Shown piece by piece: positions 27,356 through 37,136 of a DNA stretch of 64,000 bases. The stretch lies in the NCBI GenBank assembly GCA_001302245.1, contig LGYU01000010.1, forward strand, positions 310,001 to 374,000. Reading direction: 5' to 3'. This DNA is from Chitinophagaceae bacterium PMP191F (GTDB taxonomy: Bacteria > Bacteroidota > Bacteroidia > Chitinophagales > Chitinophagaceae). The number at the start of each line of letters is the position of its first letter. The stretch's first letter is position 1. The position numbers and the translations under genes are program-made. The notes beneath the pieces were generated by a model. The model was not told the DNA's origin. It was given only the letters and a program-made list of their open reading frames with translations, and ran no database searches.

Positions 27356-30300
27356 CTAAAACCTCATTCCCATCGTAAAATACGGGTACCAGCCCTCGCC
27401 CGAATATCCCATCACAAATTTAAACACAGCTATCTGTGCCGGTGCAAAATAGAGGCCACCACCTGCCCCGCTGTGCCACTGAGCCGATCTTTCTTCGTTT
27501 TCCCATACCCGCCCAACATCGTAAAAACCTGTTAAACCGATCTGGCCCGGTACTATATAGCTGGCAATGGTAGCCAGCCGTACCCGTATTTCCAGGTTGT
27601 TATACAGGCTGTGTTGTCCTGCAAAACGGTATTGACGGAATCCCAGCAGATTATTATTACCACCCTGGAACAGGGATTGATAGAAAGTGGTTTTACCAGC
27701 CGTAATTCCGCCTCCGGTCCTGTTTGCCAGCACAATACTTTCTTTGGCATTAAGGCTTTTGTAAAAACTGATCTCCGGAATAAACTGCCCGTATGACTTT
27801 GCGTATTGGTTTAAACCGGCAAAGCCCTGCAATCGAAGATTAATATAGTACCCCCATGACGGCAATATGATATTATTGCGCTTGTCGATGGTATAATCTA
27901 TAACAGCTCCCAGGTGTATTTTGTTCTTACTGATGGTAGCACTATCATAAGAACCTATCTGCGATACATTATTGATAAAACGTCCCACATTGTCTTCCGG
28001 ATCAAAACGGTAATACTGCATAGCCGGACCAATGGTTATGCTGCGTCCTTTTACGCTGCGCCAACGGAAGCCTGCATTGACCTCATACGAACTGAACCGG
28101 GCCCGGTAATATCTTTTAAAGTCGCCGGTTTTAATGTATTCCGTTTCATTGCCCCTGCCAAAAAAATTGACGGTATTGTTAGGTGCTTTGATCACAGCAT
28201 TGGCCACCAGGTCAGCTTTTCCAAATACATGGATCCATTCGCCCCGGTACATAAAACGATAGGCCTTGGTAGAAAACGAATGTCCTGCTACCAGTTGCTG
28301 TGTATTGCTGTAAGGAGTTTTCCGGAAACCACCCTGGTGCGTATGTTTAAACCCCAGTCCCATTAAAAAACCATCATCTACATTCAGCCCTACCGTTGCC
28401 AGCGGCATAGTGTTGCTGTACAGGTTTACCGGTACAAAAGACGTAATTGAAGTATCAGAAGAGAGATGTTTTCTAAGAATACCAGTATTGCCTATAAATA
28501 CAGCATCCTGTTTTCTGTCATACAACTGTACTTTTTTCTGCGATTGCACAACGTTGTATACTTTATTTCCATTACCTCCGATCAAACGCAGTTTTATGGC
28601 CGAATTGTTATTGATCACCACACTGTCATTACCGTCTGACAGGTACAGCCGTACTTCACGGGTAATACGCGGATCGAAGATGCGTGATACGATCACACCT
28701 TTAACCTGCCCTTCCTTATTGATCTTTCTTACCAATACATGTAGCGCATTACTGTCTGCATCGGTAATTTCTACCAGTTCATTTTTATTACTTAACCGGA
28801 TATCTGCTTTTTTGTAGATAAAGCGGTAAAACTCATCCATGGCAGCAGGCATATTGTCCCTGCGTTGTTTCAGTTGCTCTAACAACAGGTCGTGACGAAG
28901 ATTGTAAGAAGATGCAGGCAAACGGCGCAGGCTTTCTTCCAGTACAGAATCTGTTACCAGTTTTACAAAATTGTTGGTCACCTTCATCCATTCATCATAG
29001 TCAAACTGGAAATCAGGAAAAGCATTGATGAAATTGGTTTTGATCAGGGAATATTTTACATGCGGAATTGTTCCGCCAAATCCCTGCAAGGTGGGCAGGA
29101 TCCAGCTTCTTGAAGCTATTTTCGGAAACAGGCCCTGTGTAAGATGCAGTACCTGGTCACGATCGCGCGGCACACCTACATATTCTTTATCCTTTTCTTT
29201 GCCTTTATTGGTATTGTACCAGCGCCATTGATCCGGATGCCTGTCCCAGTCGCCCAGCAACAAATCCAGCAAACGGGCACGCAGAAACTCTTTTCCTTTA
29301 AGACCGTTGTCATTATCCTTTACAAGGTTTTTAAAAAACTTCTCTGAATTGTCTGATTTGCCCAGTGGTTCCCGCTCTTCCAGCAAACAAATCATGTGTG
29401 AGAAGGTTTTTGAATAGATGCCCAGGTTTTTATCCGGTGCTATTACACCAATTACAGGATGGGCATGTGGCACATTTACTGCATTGGCAATAGGTGGAAC
29501 CATCAATGCTGAAAACGGATGCTGACCACTGGTTGCATCATCCAGCAGATCGCGGGCAAATGTCTGTCGCAACTCCGGCGGCAACAATGCATCGGGATTT
29601 TTTTCCACGCTTCTCACTACCCATTCTTTTCCATCTTTATCCTGCAAACGTAATGACTTTGACTGCATGCCGCCACCCAGGCGCAGGGGTGTCATACCGC
29701 CATTGATCTCTGAAAGCCTGATTACCGGCAATCGTGTAGGCGCAGCCCATTCTTTACGGAAACCTTCGCCAAATAATACACGATGTAATTTGCCTACTTT
29801 ATCATAAGCCGGGTGTACCTGTACCTCCAGGCTGTCGGTGGTAATAGCAGCCAGCACCGAATCTTCATGAAATTTTACTGAAGTATAAGGCTGGACATAT
29901 TCAAACGCTGTATACATTCCTGTATCACCATACGCATAATAGGTCAGGCGTACTGTATTGTTGCGCAATACATCTGCTGTTACATATCCCTGTATGGCAT
30001 CTGCAAACAATGAATTTTTGCCTTTGCGTGCATAGGTATGCTTGGCGCCGGCACCACTTATCACCTGCAGGTGTTTATCTTTGATCAGTTGCAGACCATG
30101 TTCATGTCCCGCGGCAAAGATCACATTGGGAAAACCTTCAAACACACCCTCCACCTTCCTGATCATTTCTTTGTACAAAGGATGTTTAAGATCTTCCGGG
30201 TTGGTAAATACAGAGCGTAATAATGGATATAATGAACCTACCACCGGAATGGGGATATAGAGATTTTTGTTGGCAGCCCTGAGTGGAAAAATATGATCTT

Positions 30301-30967
30301 TCCAGCCAAAGTAGCCTCCATGTGTACCATAGCTCCTGAAAGGATGGTGATCGGCCAGAATAATGATCTTGTACCTGTTACGGTACAGGATATCTTCCAT
30401 AGCAGATATGATATCTTCACGGGTAGAGCAATCACAATCGGCATCAGCATTGTCTTTATTGTATTGATACACCCACCATTCACTGTCAAATGCAATGATG
30501 GTTACACTGTCAGACACATTGATCTCTACCGGGTCAGGACAGCCGTTGGGCGGTACCATTTTCAGCAATGAATCCTGTTGTTCTTCCAGGAACTCCCATT
30601 GGCGTTTGATCTTGGCCAGTCCCTTAGGCCCCATCCTGTCCCAGTCATGATTACCGGGTAAAAAATATACCGGAGCTCCCTTACTGCGCAGGGGCATATA
30701 TTGTGAACGAAGAATATCCTGTGTTTCTTTTTCATTTTTGCTGCCGGGTAATGCCATACCACGCGGGTAAATATTGTCACCCAGGTAAAGCACTGTTGTT
30801 TTACCAGGCAATACGTGGCTGGCTGCATGCATCAATACAGCAGTTTGCCATTTGTCCATTTCGCCGGCATCACCGATCAGTATCACCCGTTGCATAATGC
30901 TATCTTGCGCATAGGACAGACTACAGCATAATAACAGAAACGGTAGCAGGATTTTCTTCGCAGCCAT
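27356..30967 (-). CDS. metallophosphoesterase / kinase-like / outer-membrane barrel fusion
   Basis: 1203 residues. A signal peptide (1-20) is followed by a calcineurin-like phosphoesterase (about 25-345) with GDAGEMDK, LGDNIYPRG, LPGNHDWD (104-110), ADHHPF and AGHEHG. Residues about 420-660 carry an N-lobe-like GGGMQSKSLRLQD...WVVRSVEK and then LGDWDRHPDQWRW (571-583) and PRDRDQ (600-605). These resemble the catalytic and metal-binding loops of atypical (HipA/CotH/FAM20-like) kinases. The C-terminal third is a BamA/TamA-type beta-barrel ending in MGMRF. Probably an outer-membrane enzyme acting on phosphorylated surface substrates; the kinase reading is my inference. Confidence 0.78.
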   Translation of the reverse strand: MAAKKILLPFLLLCCSLSYAQDSIMQRVILIGDAGEMDKWQTAVLMHAASHVLPGKTTVLYLGDNIYPRGMALPGSKNEKETQDILRSQYMPLRSKGAPVYFLPGNHDWDRMGPKGLAKIKRQWEFLEEQQDSLLKMVPPNGCPDPVEINVSDSVTIIAFDSEWWVYQYNKDNADADCDCSTREDIISAMEDILYRNRYKIIILADHHPFRSYGTHGGYFGWKDHIFPLRAANKNLYIPIPVVGSLYPLLRSVFTNPEDLKHPLYKEMIRKVEGVFEGFPNVIFAAGHEHGLQLIKDKHLQVISGAGAKHTYARKGKNSLFADAIQGYVTADVLRNNTVRLTYYAYGDTGMYTAFEYVQPYTSVKFHEDSVLAAITTDSLEVQVHPAYDKVGKLHRVLFGEGFRKEWAAPTRLPVIRLSEINGGMTPLRLGGGMQSKSLRLQDKDGKEWVVRSVEKNPDALLPPELRQTFARDLLDDATSGQHPFSALMVPPIANAVNVPHAHPVIGVIAPDKNLGIYSKTFSHMICLLEEREPLGKSDNSEKFFKNLVKDNDNGLKGKEFLRARLLDLLLGDWDRHPDQWRWYNTNKGKEKDKEYVGVPRDRDQVLHLTQGLFPKIASRSWILPTLQGFGGTIPHVKYSLIKTNFINAFPDFQFDYDEWMKVTNNFVKLVTDSVLEESLRRLPASSYNLRHDLLLEQLKQRRDNMPAAMDEFYRFIYKKADIRLSNKNELVEITDADSNALHVLVRKINKEGQVKGVIVSRIFDPRITREVRLYLSDGNDSVVINNNSAIKLRLIGGNGNKVYNVVQSQKKVQLYDRKQDAVFIGNTGILRKHLSSDTSITSFVPVNLYSNTMPLATVGLNVDDGFLMGLGFKHTHQGGFRKTPYSNTQQLVAGHSFSTKAYRFMYRGEWIHVFGKADLVANAVIKAPNNTVNFFGRGNETEYIKTGDFKRYYRARFSSYEVNAGFRWRSVKGRSITIGPAMQYYRFDPEDNVGRFINNVSQIGSYDSATISKNKIHLGAVIDYTIDKRNNIILPSWGYYINLRLQGFAGLNQYAKSYGQFIPEISFYKSLNAKESIVLANRTGGGITAGKTTFYQSLFQGGNNNLLGFRQYRFAGQHSLYNNLEIRVRLATIASYIVPGQIGLTGFYDVGRVWENEERSAQWHSGAGGGLYFAPAQIAVFKFVMGYSGEGWYPYFTMGMRF

Positions 30968-31022
30968 AAGTATGGTTAACCAATTTATAATTCAAAGGTC
31001 TGTACAACAGCCTTACCTGTTA

Positions 31023-31889
31023 TTACTTTGACCTGTATACAAATTTCAGCACATTGCCGGCAGATACCTCATCGCCCTCATTCGATATGTAGAGGTTGTT
31101 GGCATTATCAAAAGCCATTCCTTCCGGTTGATGAAAGGTGGACGGATCAAGCTGGTGCACTTCCAGTATATTCCATTTACTATCTGTTATCACCAGCATT
31201 TTGTTAACAGACGACAGGATATACCATTGTTGTGTAAGGGGATTTTTAGCCAGGGCAGACGGACGGAACTCTTTTTTCTTTTTATCGGTCTGTTTATTAA
31301 GTACATCACGTACATCTACTGTAAATGTACCGGATTCGTACAACGAATCGGGGCTACTTACTGTAAAGATATAGCCACTCAGGAAATCAGTTTTTTTATC
31401 CACTGCACATTGTTTGCACAATACGTACAGTTGCCTGGTAGCTTCGTCACCATACAGGCTTTCGTATTCGCCCGTTGGCAGAATATGTTTCCATTCTTTT
31501 ACCACATCCTGTATCTCGGCATCTCTTGCCCTGCTGAACGGGAATGCGAACAAACTGCCACTGCTTTTCAATACTACCACTGTTTCGTTCAGTATGGCCA
31601 CATCTTCATAATCGCCACTTTTGCCATATTTGGAATGGGTTACAGATTTAACTCCCGGGTGAAAATAAAACAGCTTACCCTGCTCATCCTGTATGGCATA
31701 CATGGTATCGGGGCGCCCCTGGTGAAATGCTATACCTGATATTTCGATCAAAGCATCGGGCATAAAGAATTTTTGCGGTCTGGAAAAATCGTAGCCTGCC
31801 GGACTGGTATAGGAAGTCCGTTGTGCGCAGGCTGCCAATGCCATTGTTACAATCACGCTTATCCCAATAAAACAATCTCGACATTTCAT
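31023..31889 (-). CDS. SdiA-regulated-like beta-propeller lipoprotein
   Basis: 288 residues with a lipoprotein signal (lipobox LAAC at about 18-21) followed by a YjiK/SdiA-regulated-type domain: LIEISGIAFHQGRPDTMYAIQDE, DYEDVAIL, FRPSALAKNP and HQPEGMAFDNANNLYISNEG are its repeated blade motifs. Predicted extracytoplasmic. The gene lies 27 bases upstream-to-downstream of ppk1's stop and likely shares its transcript. Role unknown. Confidence 0.78.
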   Translation of the reverse strand: MKCRDCFIGISVIVTMALAACAQRTSYTSPAGYDFSRPQKFFMPDALIEISGIAFHQGRPDTMYAIQDEQGKLFYFHPGVKSVTHSKYGKSGDYEDVAILNETVVVLKSSGSLFAFPFSRARDAEIQDVVKEWKHILPTGEYESLYGDEATRQLYVLCKQCAVDKKTDFLSGYIFTVSSPDSLYESGTFTVDVRDVLNKQTDKKKKEFRPSALAKNPLTQQWYILSSVNKMLVITDSKWNILEVHQLDPSTFHQPEGMAFDNANNLYISNEGDEVSAGNVLKFVYRSK

Positions 31890-31916
31890 AGACCTTCCTT
31901 TAATCTGTTTATTAAT

Positions 31917-33947
31917 TTAAGGGGCAGACAACCATTCGTAGATCACCTGTTGTGAACGGACATCTTTTCCATATACCGGTACCGGTATGTTCTCTATCCC
32001 AGCATTAAGCGATACAGCCTGACTGTTATCCTCCCATTGTATAGATAATATATGATAGACTTCATTCCTGACCTTGGTGTCATATACAGGAAAACAGACC
32101 TCTATGCGCCGGTACATACTTCTGTTCATCCAGTCCGAAGATCCCATATACAATTCTTCCTGCCCGTTATTATGAAACAAAAAAATCCGGCCATGCTCCA
32201 GGTACCTGTCTACTATACGCCGTATGGTAATGTTCTCACTCATTCCTGCTATTCCCGGTTGCAGACAGCAGATACTGCGTACAATCAATTTTACAGGTAC
32301 ACCCGCCTGCGAGGCTTCGTACAGTTTGCCGATCAATACGCGCTCTTCTATATTATTCAGTTTGATAGTAATACCTGATGGCAATCCCTGTTGTGCATTA
32401 CTGATCTCCCTGTCGATCATATCAATAAAGCGCTGCTGCATATTGAACTGTGCTACCAGCAAATGCCTGAAAGGTAGCTGGTCTGGCGAAACCGGTCTCT
32501 TTCTTTTGCCCAGGAAAATGAATAACAGTTCCATTTCACGGGTTATTTCACGGTGCGCTGTCAGCAAAATATGATCCGTATAGAAACGTGCGGTGCTTTC
32601 GTTCAGATTACCGGTTGCCAGCATACCGTAATATTCCATACGTTCCCCATTGCGTTTTTTCACCAATGCAATTTTTGCATGGACCTTCAATCCGGGGATG
32701 CTGTAAATAATAGACACTCCGGCATCCTTCATTTTGCGTGCCCATTTAAGATTATTGGCTTCATCAAACCGGGCTTTCAGCTCTACCAGCACGGTTACTT
32801 TTTTACCATTTCTGGCAGCACTCATCAATGCATGTACAATCTTCGATTCACTGGCCACACGATACAGCATTACATAGATCTCTTCTACCGAACTGTTTAC
32901 AGATGCCTCGTTAAAAAAGCGCAGAATGGTATCGTAAGACTGATAAGGCGTGTGAACGATCCTGTCACTGGTTTTAATCTCATCAAACAACGAACTGCTT
33001 GGCAACATTTTTTTCTTTAGTGGCGGTTGCGATGGGTAGCTCCATGCCGGATTATTTACCGGCAATACAGCAAGATCTTTCAGGTTGTGATACCTTCCAC
33101 CTTCTACTACACCCGCACTTTCCAGTTTCAGTTGTTGTATCAGCGTTTGTAAAATATGCGGCGGTATTCCCGGTTGGTACAAAAAACGGGTAGCCAGTCC
33201 AAAATCACGTTTAGCGATCTGCTTTTCTATTTTCTCTGCTATATCGCCTTCATATTCATCGTGCAGGTCCAGTTCCGCATCCCGCGTGATCTTGAAACTA
33301 TACGCCCCGGAAACAGTATTATCGGCAAACAGGTATTGCAGGTTCCATCTGATGATATCATCCAGGAAAATAACATACTGTATCCCGCCGGTTGTAATAG
33401 TATGGAACCGGGGCAGATCTTCTGCCGGTATATTTAAGACCACTACTTCTTCCCTATCATCCTGCAACAATGTTACTGTCATATACAGCTTATTGTTCAG
33501 CGGAAAGAAATCACCGGTTGCTTTTTGCAGGTATACAGGTTGCAAAAAAGCCATTACCTGTGTTACAAAATAATCGTACAGGAGTTGCTGCACATCACCG
33601 GGAACCGGTTCATTGTACACCAGGTGCACATTATGCTGCCGCAATGCAGGGATCAACTGCCGGGTCAATATCTGACCAAACTGCTCTTGTTGCTGATGAA
33701 TAATCTCTGCTGCCTGCTGCAATACTATCCCCCGTTCGGCTTTTGCATCCTCATCTTTTTTGATCCGTTGCAATGCCATCATAGCAGGCATACGCACACG
33801 GTAAAATTCATCCAGGTTAGAAGAGTAGATAGACAGAAACCTCATCCGTTCCAGTAACGGCACATCTGCATTCGCAGCTTCGTTCAATACCCTGCCGTTA
33901 AAAGAGAGCCAGCTCAAATCCCTGTCGAAAAAACTATAATTCTCCAT
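31917..33947 (-). CDS. ppk1: polyphosphate kinase 1
   Basis: Reversibly polymerises the terminal phosphate of ATP into polyphosphate. The 676-residue protein is close to the usual ~690. The N domain (FFDRDLSWLSFNGRVL, YSSNLDEFYRVRMP) is followed by the head domain and two PLD-like C domains. H423 in LKVHAKIAL is the expected autophosphorylated histidine, and ATGNLNESTARFYTDH follows. Neighbours on the same strand are the HD/Pycsar-type membrane protein upstream (39-base gap) and the SdiA-regulated-like lipoprotein downstream. Confidence 0.95.
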   Translation of the reverse strand: MENYSFFDRDLSWLSFNGRVLNEAANADVPLLERMRFLSIYSSNLDEFYRVRMPAMMALQRIKKDEDAKAERGIVLQQAAEIIHQQQEQFGQILTRQLIPALRQHNVHLVYNEPVPGDVQQLLYDYFVTQVMAFLQPVYLQKATGDFFPLNNKLYMTVTLLQDDREEVVVLNIPAEDLPRFHTITTGGIQYVIFLDDIIRWNLQYLFADNTVSGAYSFKITRDAELDLHDEYEGDIAEKIEKQIAKRDFGLATRFLYQPGIPPHILQTLIQQLKLESAGVVEGGRYHNLKDLAVLPVNNPAWSYPSQPPLKKKMLPSSSLFDEIKTSDRIVHTPYQSYDTILRFFNEASVNSSVEEIYVMLYRVASESKIVHALMSAARNGKKVTVLVELKARFDEANNLKWARKMKDAGVSIIYSIPGLKVHAKIALVKKRNGERMEYYGMLATGNLNESTARFYTDHILLTAHREITREMELLFIFLGKRKRPVSPDQLPFRHLLVAQFNMQQRFIDMIDREISNAQQGLPSGITIKLNNIEERVLIGKLYEASQAGVPVKLIVRSICCLQPGIAGMSENITIRRIVDRYLEHGRIFLFHNNGQEELYMGSSDWMNRSMYRRIEVCFPVYDTKVRNEVYHILSIQWEDNSQAVSLNAGIENIPVPVYGKDVRSQQVIYEWLSAP

Positions 33948-33986
33948 ACAACAGCCTTCTTAAGACCTTATTCTGATATCAAAATA

Positions 33987-35201
33987 TTATCGCTTTAACA
34001 ATGCCGCAATGATGAATGCAATGACCGATACCACTATGCCAAACATAAACACATTATAGGCCACTCGCAGCAAACGGTATTTACGTCCCAGTACCACACC
34101 CTGCGAATACAGATCGCGAATCAGGCTGCCATATAAAAAGTCACGTTCATTCATCATCCGCAACATACCACCGGTATAGTCCTGGAGACTCATTTTATAA
34201 AAATTACCAAAAAACAGCAGGTTTACTTTCTGTTCGTCAATATCGTTTTGTGTAAACGTTCCTGCGGGTATGTTGGGCCGGGTAGCCAGTATTGAAAATA
34301 CCATTGCTATCACGCACACGGTAAGCAGTAAAATAGCGGGAATGGTGTAATTGGGATATTCTTCCAGTTTGCGCAGCAGCACACTTAGTAAAACAGAAAT
34401 AATGATGGAATTGGTGGAGATCATAATATGTGCCTTACTATCGGCCATATCACTCAATCGTTGGTGATTGTTGGAACTGATACGGAACATCGTTTCAATA
34501 CCACGGTTGGGACGTTCTTCTTTTTGTTTTTTCGCGGCAGTGTTTGCTGAACTGGTTGTTGCCACAGGCGATTCCTTAGGTGTTGATATCGCTACATGCT
34601 TTCCTTTTTCTTCGTCCTTTTTTTTCAGGTTATCCAGGATCTCCTGTTTTTTATCATTGAGCAGCAAGCGGGCATAATCTGTGTTATAATGATGCTGCTC
34701 CATTAACCGGATGGTTGCCTTGCGCCATTCGTCTTTATCAATTTTTTTACCTGTGCGGGCACTTGCTTCCTTACGCATCAGCTTATTGCGGGTTGCAAAA
34801 TTATCGCCTCCCAGATGAAACAGGTCTGCATCACACACGATCTGCTCCAGCAGATTGTTGGGACGCTGTGGCAGCTTTGTAGCCAGTATGCAACCCTTTA
34901 CAGCATTGACGGTAGCGTCATCCACACCTTTTGCCTGTAAAAAGGCAGCAGCCTGTTCTGCACCCATTTCTTCATGCCGGGAAGGATCAGAATAGTAACC
35001 AATATCATGAAACCATGCAGCAGTAATTACCACAAAAAAATCGCGTTCACTCAGTTGATAATGGTTGGCAATGGTTGTAGCCGCCTTCACCACGGCCTCA
35101 GTATGCTCGCGGTTATGGTAGAATAATTTGTCCCCGTTTACGGTATTAAAAATGGGAGATACATATTGCTGAACCTGGTTGGCTAAAAGTTGGTAATTCA
35201 T
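33987..35201 (-). CDS. HD-domain phosphohydrolase fused to a Pycsar-effector-type (PycTM) membrane module
   Basis: 404 residues. An HD domain (about 20-180) has H33, H65-D66 (AAWFHDIGYY) and D124 (CDADLFHLGG), the metal ligands of HD phosphohydrolases. A charged, flexible linker (about 190-235) follows. The C-terminal region (about 236-404) begins MFRISSNNHQRLSDMADSKA and has membrane helices near 262-278, 287-306 and 382-402, matching the family named for Pycsar system effectors. No pyrimidine cyclase gene is adjacent; the partner is ppk1. It may therefore be a housekeeping nucleotide-sensing membrane protein rather than antiphage defence. Start 35201 chosen over 35225 by HD-domain N-terminus. 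Confidence 0.78.
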   Translation of the reverse strand: MNYQLLANQVQQYVSPIFNTVNGDKLFYHNREHTEAVVKAATTIANHYQLSERDFFVVITAAWFHDIGYYSDPSRHEEMGAEQAAAFLQAKGVDDATVNAVKGCILATKLPQRPNNLLEQIVCDADLFHLGGDNFATRNKLMRKEASARTGKKIDKDEWRKATIRLMEQHHYNTDYARLLLNDKKQEILDNLKKKDEEKGKHVAISTPKESPVATTSSANTAAKKQKEERPNRGIETMFRISSNNHQRLSDMADSKAHIMISTNSIIISVLLSVLLRKLEEYPNYTIPAILLLTVCVIAMVFSILATRPNIPAGTFTQNDIDEQKVNLLFFGNFYKMSLQDYTGGMLRMMNERDFLYGSLIRDLYSQGVVLGRKYRLLRVAYNVFMFGIVVSVIAFIIAALLKR

Positions 35202-35371
35202 GCAGCAGATTTTATGTCCGGTCATACTCCGTTCATCCGGTACTCTAAATTAGCAATTCCCGGGTGCATATCATTAATGCTCAACGATATTTAAACGAAA
35301 GTTTTTGCCATTCAGCCGCAACAGGACATAAACCATGGTATAGCGGGTAACATAACGGCTGCCAAAAGACC

Positions 35372-35962
35372 TTACCATGTAAGTGCGCCGTATTGCTCAA
35401 CGTATTTTTCCGAAAGGATGCCTCTTACAGGCAGCATAATAATGTGGTTGAAAACATGGTCTTTATCCTGCTGTTTACCGAAGTTGGTATCCAGGATAAA
35501 GCCTTCTATCATGTAGTAAACGATCTTGCAGAACATTTCAATATCTACGGAAGGCAAAAGTAACTGCTGTTCGCGTGCTTCGCGCAACAGCGGAAGTATA
35601 TACATGTCGTCCAGCAACTTTTTAAAAAGTGTGTTACGCTCATTGGCATAATACAACCTGCGGGCATCATACATAAAAGCACTGCAATACCCGCACAGGT
35701 CATTCACCACCAGGTGATAGATACGCAGGAGGCTTTCTACAGGGTTGGCTGCTGCACTTCTTATCACCTGTGCATCCTGCTCAAAATCCTGCAATGCTTC
35801 ATCAAGACAACTGATCAGCAGATCTTCTTTATCAGCAAAATGTGTATACAGCGTTTTTTTCGACATTCCAAGTCCCCTGGCAATATCGTTCATGCTTACA
35901 CTTTTAATACCATGCTGTTTAAACTGCTGCAGTGCTTTACTGGTAATATCCGCTTTTGTCAT
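35372..35962 (-). CDS. TetR/AcrR family transcriptional regulator
   Basis: 196 residues. The N-terminal helix-turn-helix is clear: ITSKALQQFKQHGIKSVSMNDIARGLGMSKKTLYTHFADKEDLL (within residues 4-47). The rest is a helical ligand-binding domain without recognisable signature. I use the ATG at 35962, which puts the HTH at the N-terminus; the frame is open to 36076 but the extra 38 residues look non-conserved. It lies 135 bases downstream of the atypical SDR gene on the same strand and may be co-transcribed with it. Confidence 0.85.
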   Translation of the reverse strand: MTKADITSKALQQFKQHGIKSVSMNDIARGLGMSKKTLYTHFADKEDLLISCLDEALQDFEQDAQVIRSAAANPVESLLRIYHLVVNDLCGYCSAFMYDARRLYYANERNTLFKKLLDDMYILPLLREAREQQLLLPSVDIEMFCKIVYYMIEGFILDTNFGKQQDKDHVFNHIIMLPVRGILSEKYVEQYGALTW

Positions 35963-36097
35963 AACATGCTTCCTCGGGTTATCATAATCAAAAAAATGGT
36001 GTTGAGCTTCCGGTACATCTTTCCTGTTGCCTGTCTGTACTACTATAACCGTGCTGTTCCTGTTCCTTTCTAACAATGTACCGGAATGCTCAATTGC

Positions 36098-36904
36098 TTA
36101 GCCTTTCCTTTCTGACAATTGTCCCTGCTGATATCTATTCCTTTCAGGTATATATTGATAGTTGTCTGTTGTATTTGTAAATGCTTTGCCCAGCAGGCTG
36201 TGAAAAAGCATATCTCCGCCTTCAGTAGTTCCTTCGTACAATTTCATTACATAATCACCTACCATCCATGGATTGATCCAGCCGGCATGAATTACAGGCT
36301 GCGCATTCATATCATTTATATCTACATTATTGATCAGCAGGTGATGGAATTTTACAGGTGTATTTTTTAATTCACGGTGAAACAACCTGCTCATTTCAGT
36401 AATGGCCGCCGCTCCTATATTCGACAAAGCATTGTATCCATGCGGCACCAGGCTGGTGGCATTGCTTACACAAATAAATGTTCCTTTTTTCAGCCTGCGC
36501 ATCAGTTGCAGCATCAGGCGACCGCAGGCATAATACACCGTCATCTGGTCGGTTACCTGTTGCCAACTGGTACTTTCTGCATCCAGCAAACCGGGCACAG
36601 GCCGTAAGCCATCAAACAGTGCCACCATCATATCAATATGCCCGTATTTTTCAATAATAGCATCATTGACCTCTTCATATTTCTCATACACAGGCATATC
36701 TGTAAGCAGTGTTACCAGGCGCCCGGTAGTAATGTCGGCCACATATTCTTTCTGCAACTGTATGTCGTGCGAACTTTCAGCAGGAGCAATTACCACAGCA
36801 TCTTCAGCCAGCAGATAACGCAATATGCCCATACTTACGGGATGCGCACCGCCGTATACAATCATTACTTTACCGCTTAATTTGTTATTGCCAGCTCTTT
36901 TCAT
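36098..36904 (-). CDS. atypical short-chain dehydrogenase/reductase (SDR) family protein
   Basis: 268 residues with a Rossmann-like N-terminus (KVMIVYGGAHPVSMGILRYLL), DMMVALFDG where SDRs have NNAG, CVSNATS for the serine strand and HGYNALSNIGAAAITEMSR for the active-site helix. The usual YxxxK lysine is replaced by serine, and the glycine motif is degenerate, so ordinary oxidoreductase activity is doubtful. The gene is preceded by the same paired operator and -7 arrangement found before the serine palmitoyltransferase operon, so it is probably co-regulated with sphingolipid synthesis. Start at 36904 (MKRAGNNKLSGK). Confidence 0.7.
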   Translation of the reverse strand: MKRAGNNKLSGKVMIVYGGAHPVSMGILRYLLAEDAVVIAPAESSHDIQLQKEYVADITTGRLVTLLTDMPVYEKYEEVNDAIIEKYGHIDMMVALFDGLRPVPGLLDAESTSWQQVTDQMTVYYACGRLMLQLMRRLKKGTFICVSNATSLVPHGYNALSNIGAAAITEMSRLFHRELKNTPVKFHHLLINNVDINDMNAQPVIHAGWINPWMVGDYVMKLYEGTTEGGDMLFHSLLGKAFTNTTDNYQYIPERNRYQQGQLSERKG

Positions 36905-36924
36905 CACTACCGGAAATTGTACAA

Positions 36925-36989
36925 CAAAATTGCAGCAACCGGCTTCTTTAAACAATGTCTGAAAGTAGGGGTAATATGTCTGGAAGTCC
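36925..36989 (-). promoter_or_regulatory. paired operator plus -7 box upstream of the SDR gene
   Basis: On the plus strand: CAAAATTG at 36925-36932 (minus strand CAATTTTG, one base off TAnnTTTG), 22 bases, ATGTCTGAAAGTAGG at 36955-36969, 6 bases, ATGTCTGGAAGT at 36976-36987. The half-sites are 21 bp apart. The 15-base first half-site, both spacings and the orientation are identical to the site at 48343-48404 before the serine palmitoyltransferase gene. Confidence 0.75.
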
Positions 36990-37136
36990 TGAGAAGACGG
37001 GTGAAGACTGTGAGTAATACGTTGTAACGTTGTAGTACGAAGAAAGGAAGATCAAAAACAGAACAGCCTGTTACTGGTTTTTTAAACAAGCTATCAGGTA
37101 GCAGTGACCAACTTACAACCTACTACCTGTAACCTA

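Noticed and set aside
33987-35201. Complete Pycsar antiphage system
   Set aside because: Only the effector-like domain is present; no pyrimidine cyclase gene is adjacent, so I do not call a defence system.
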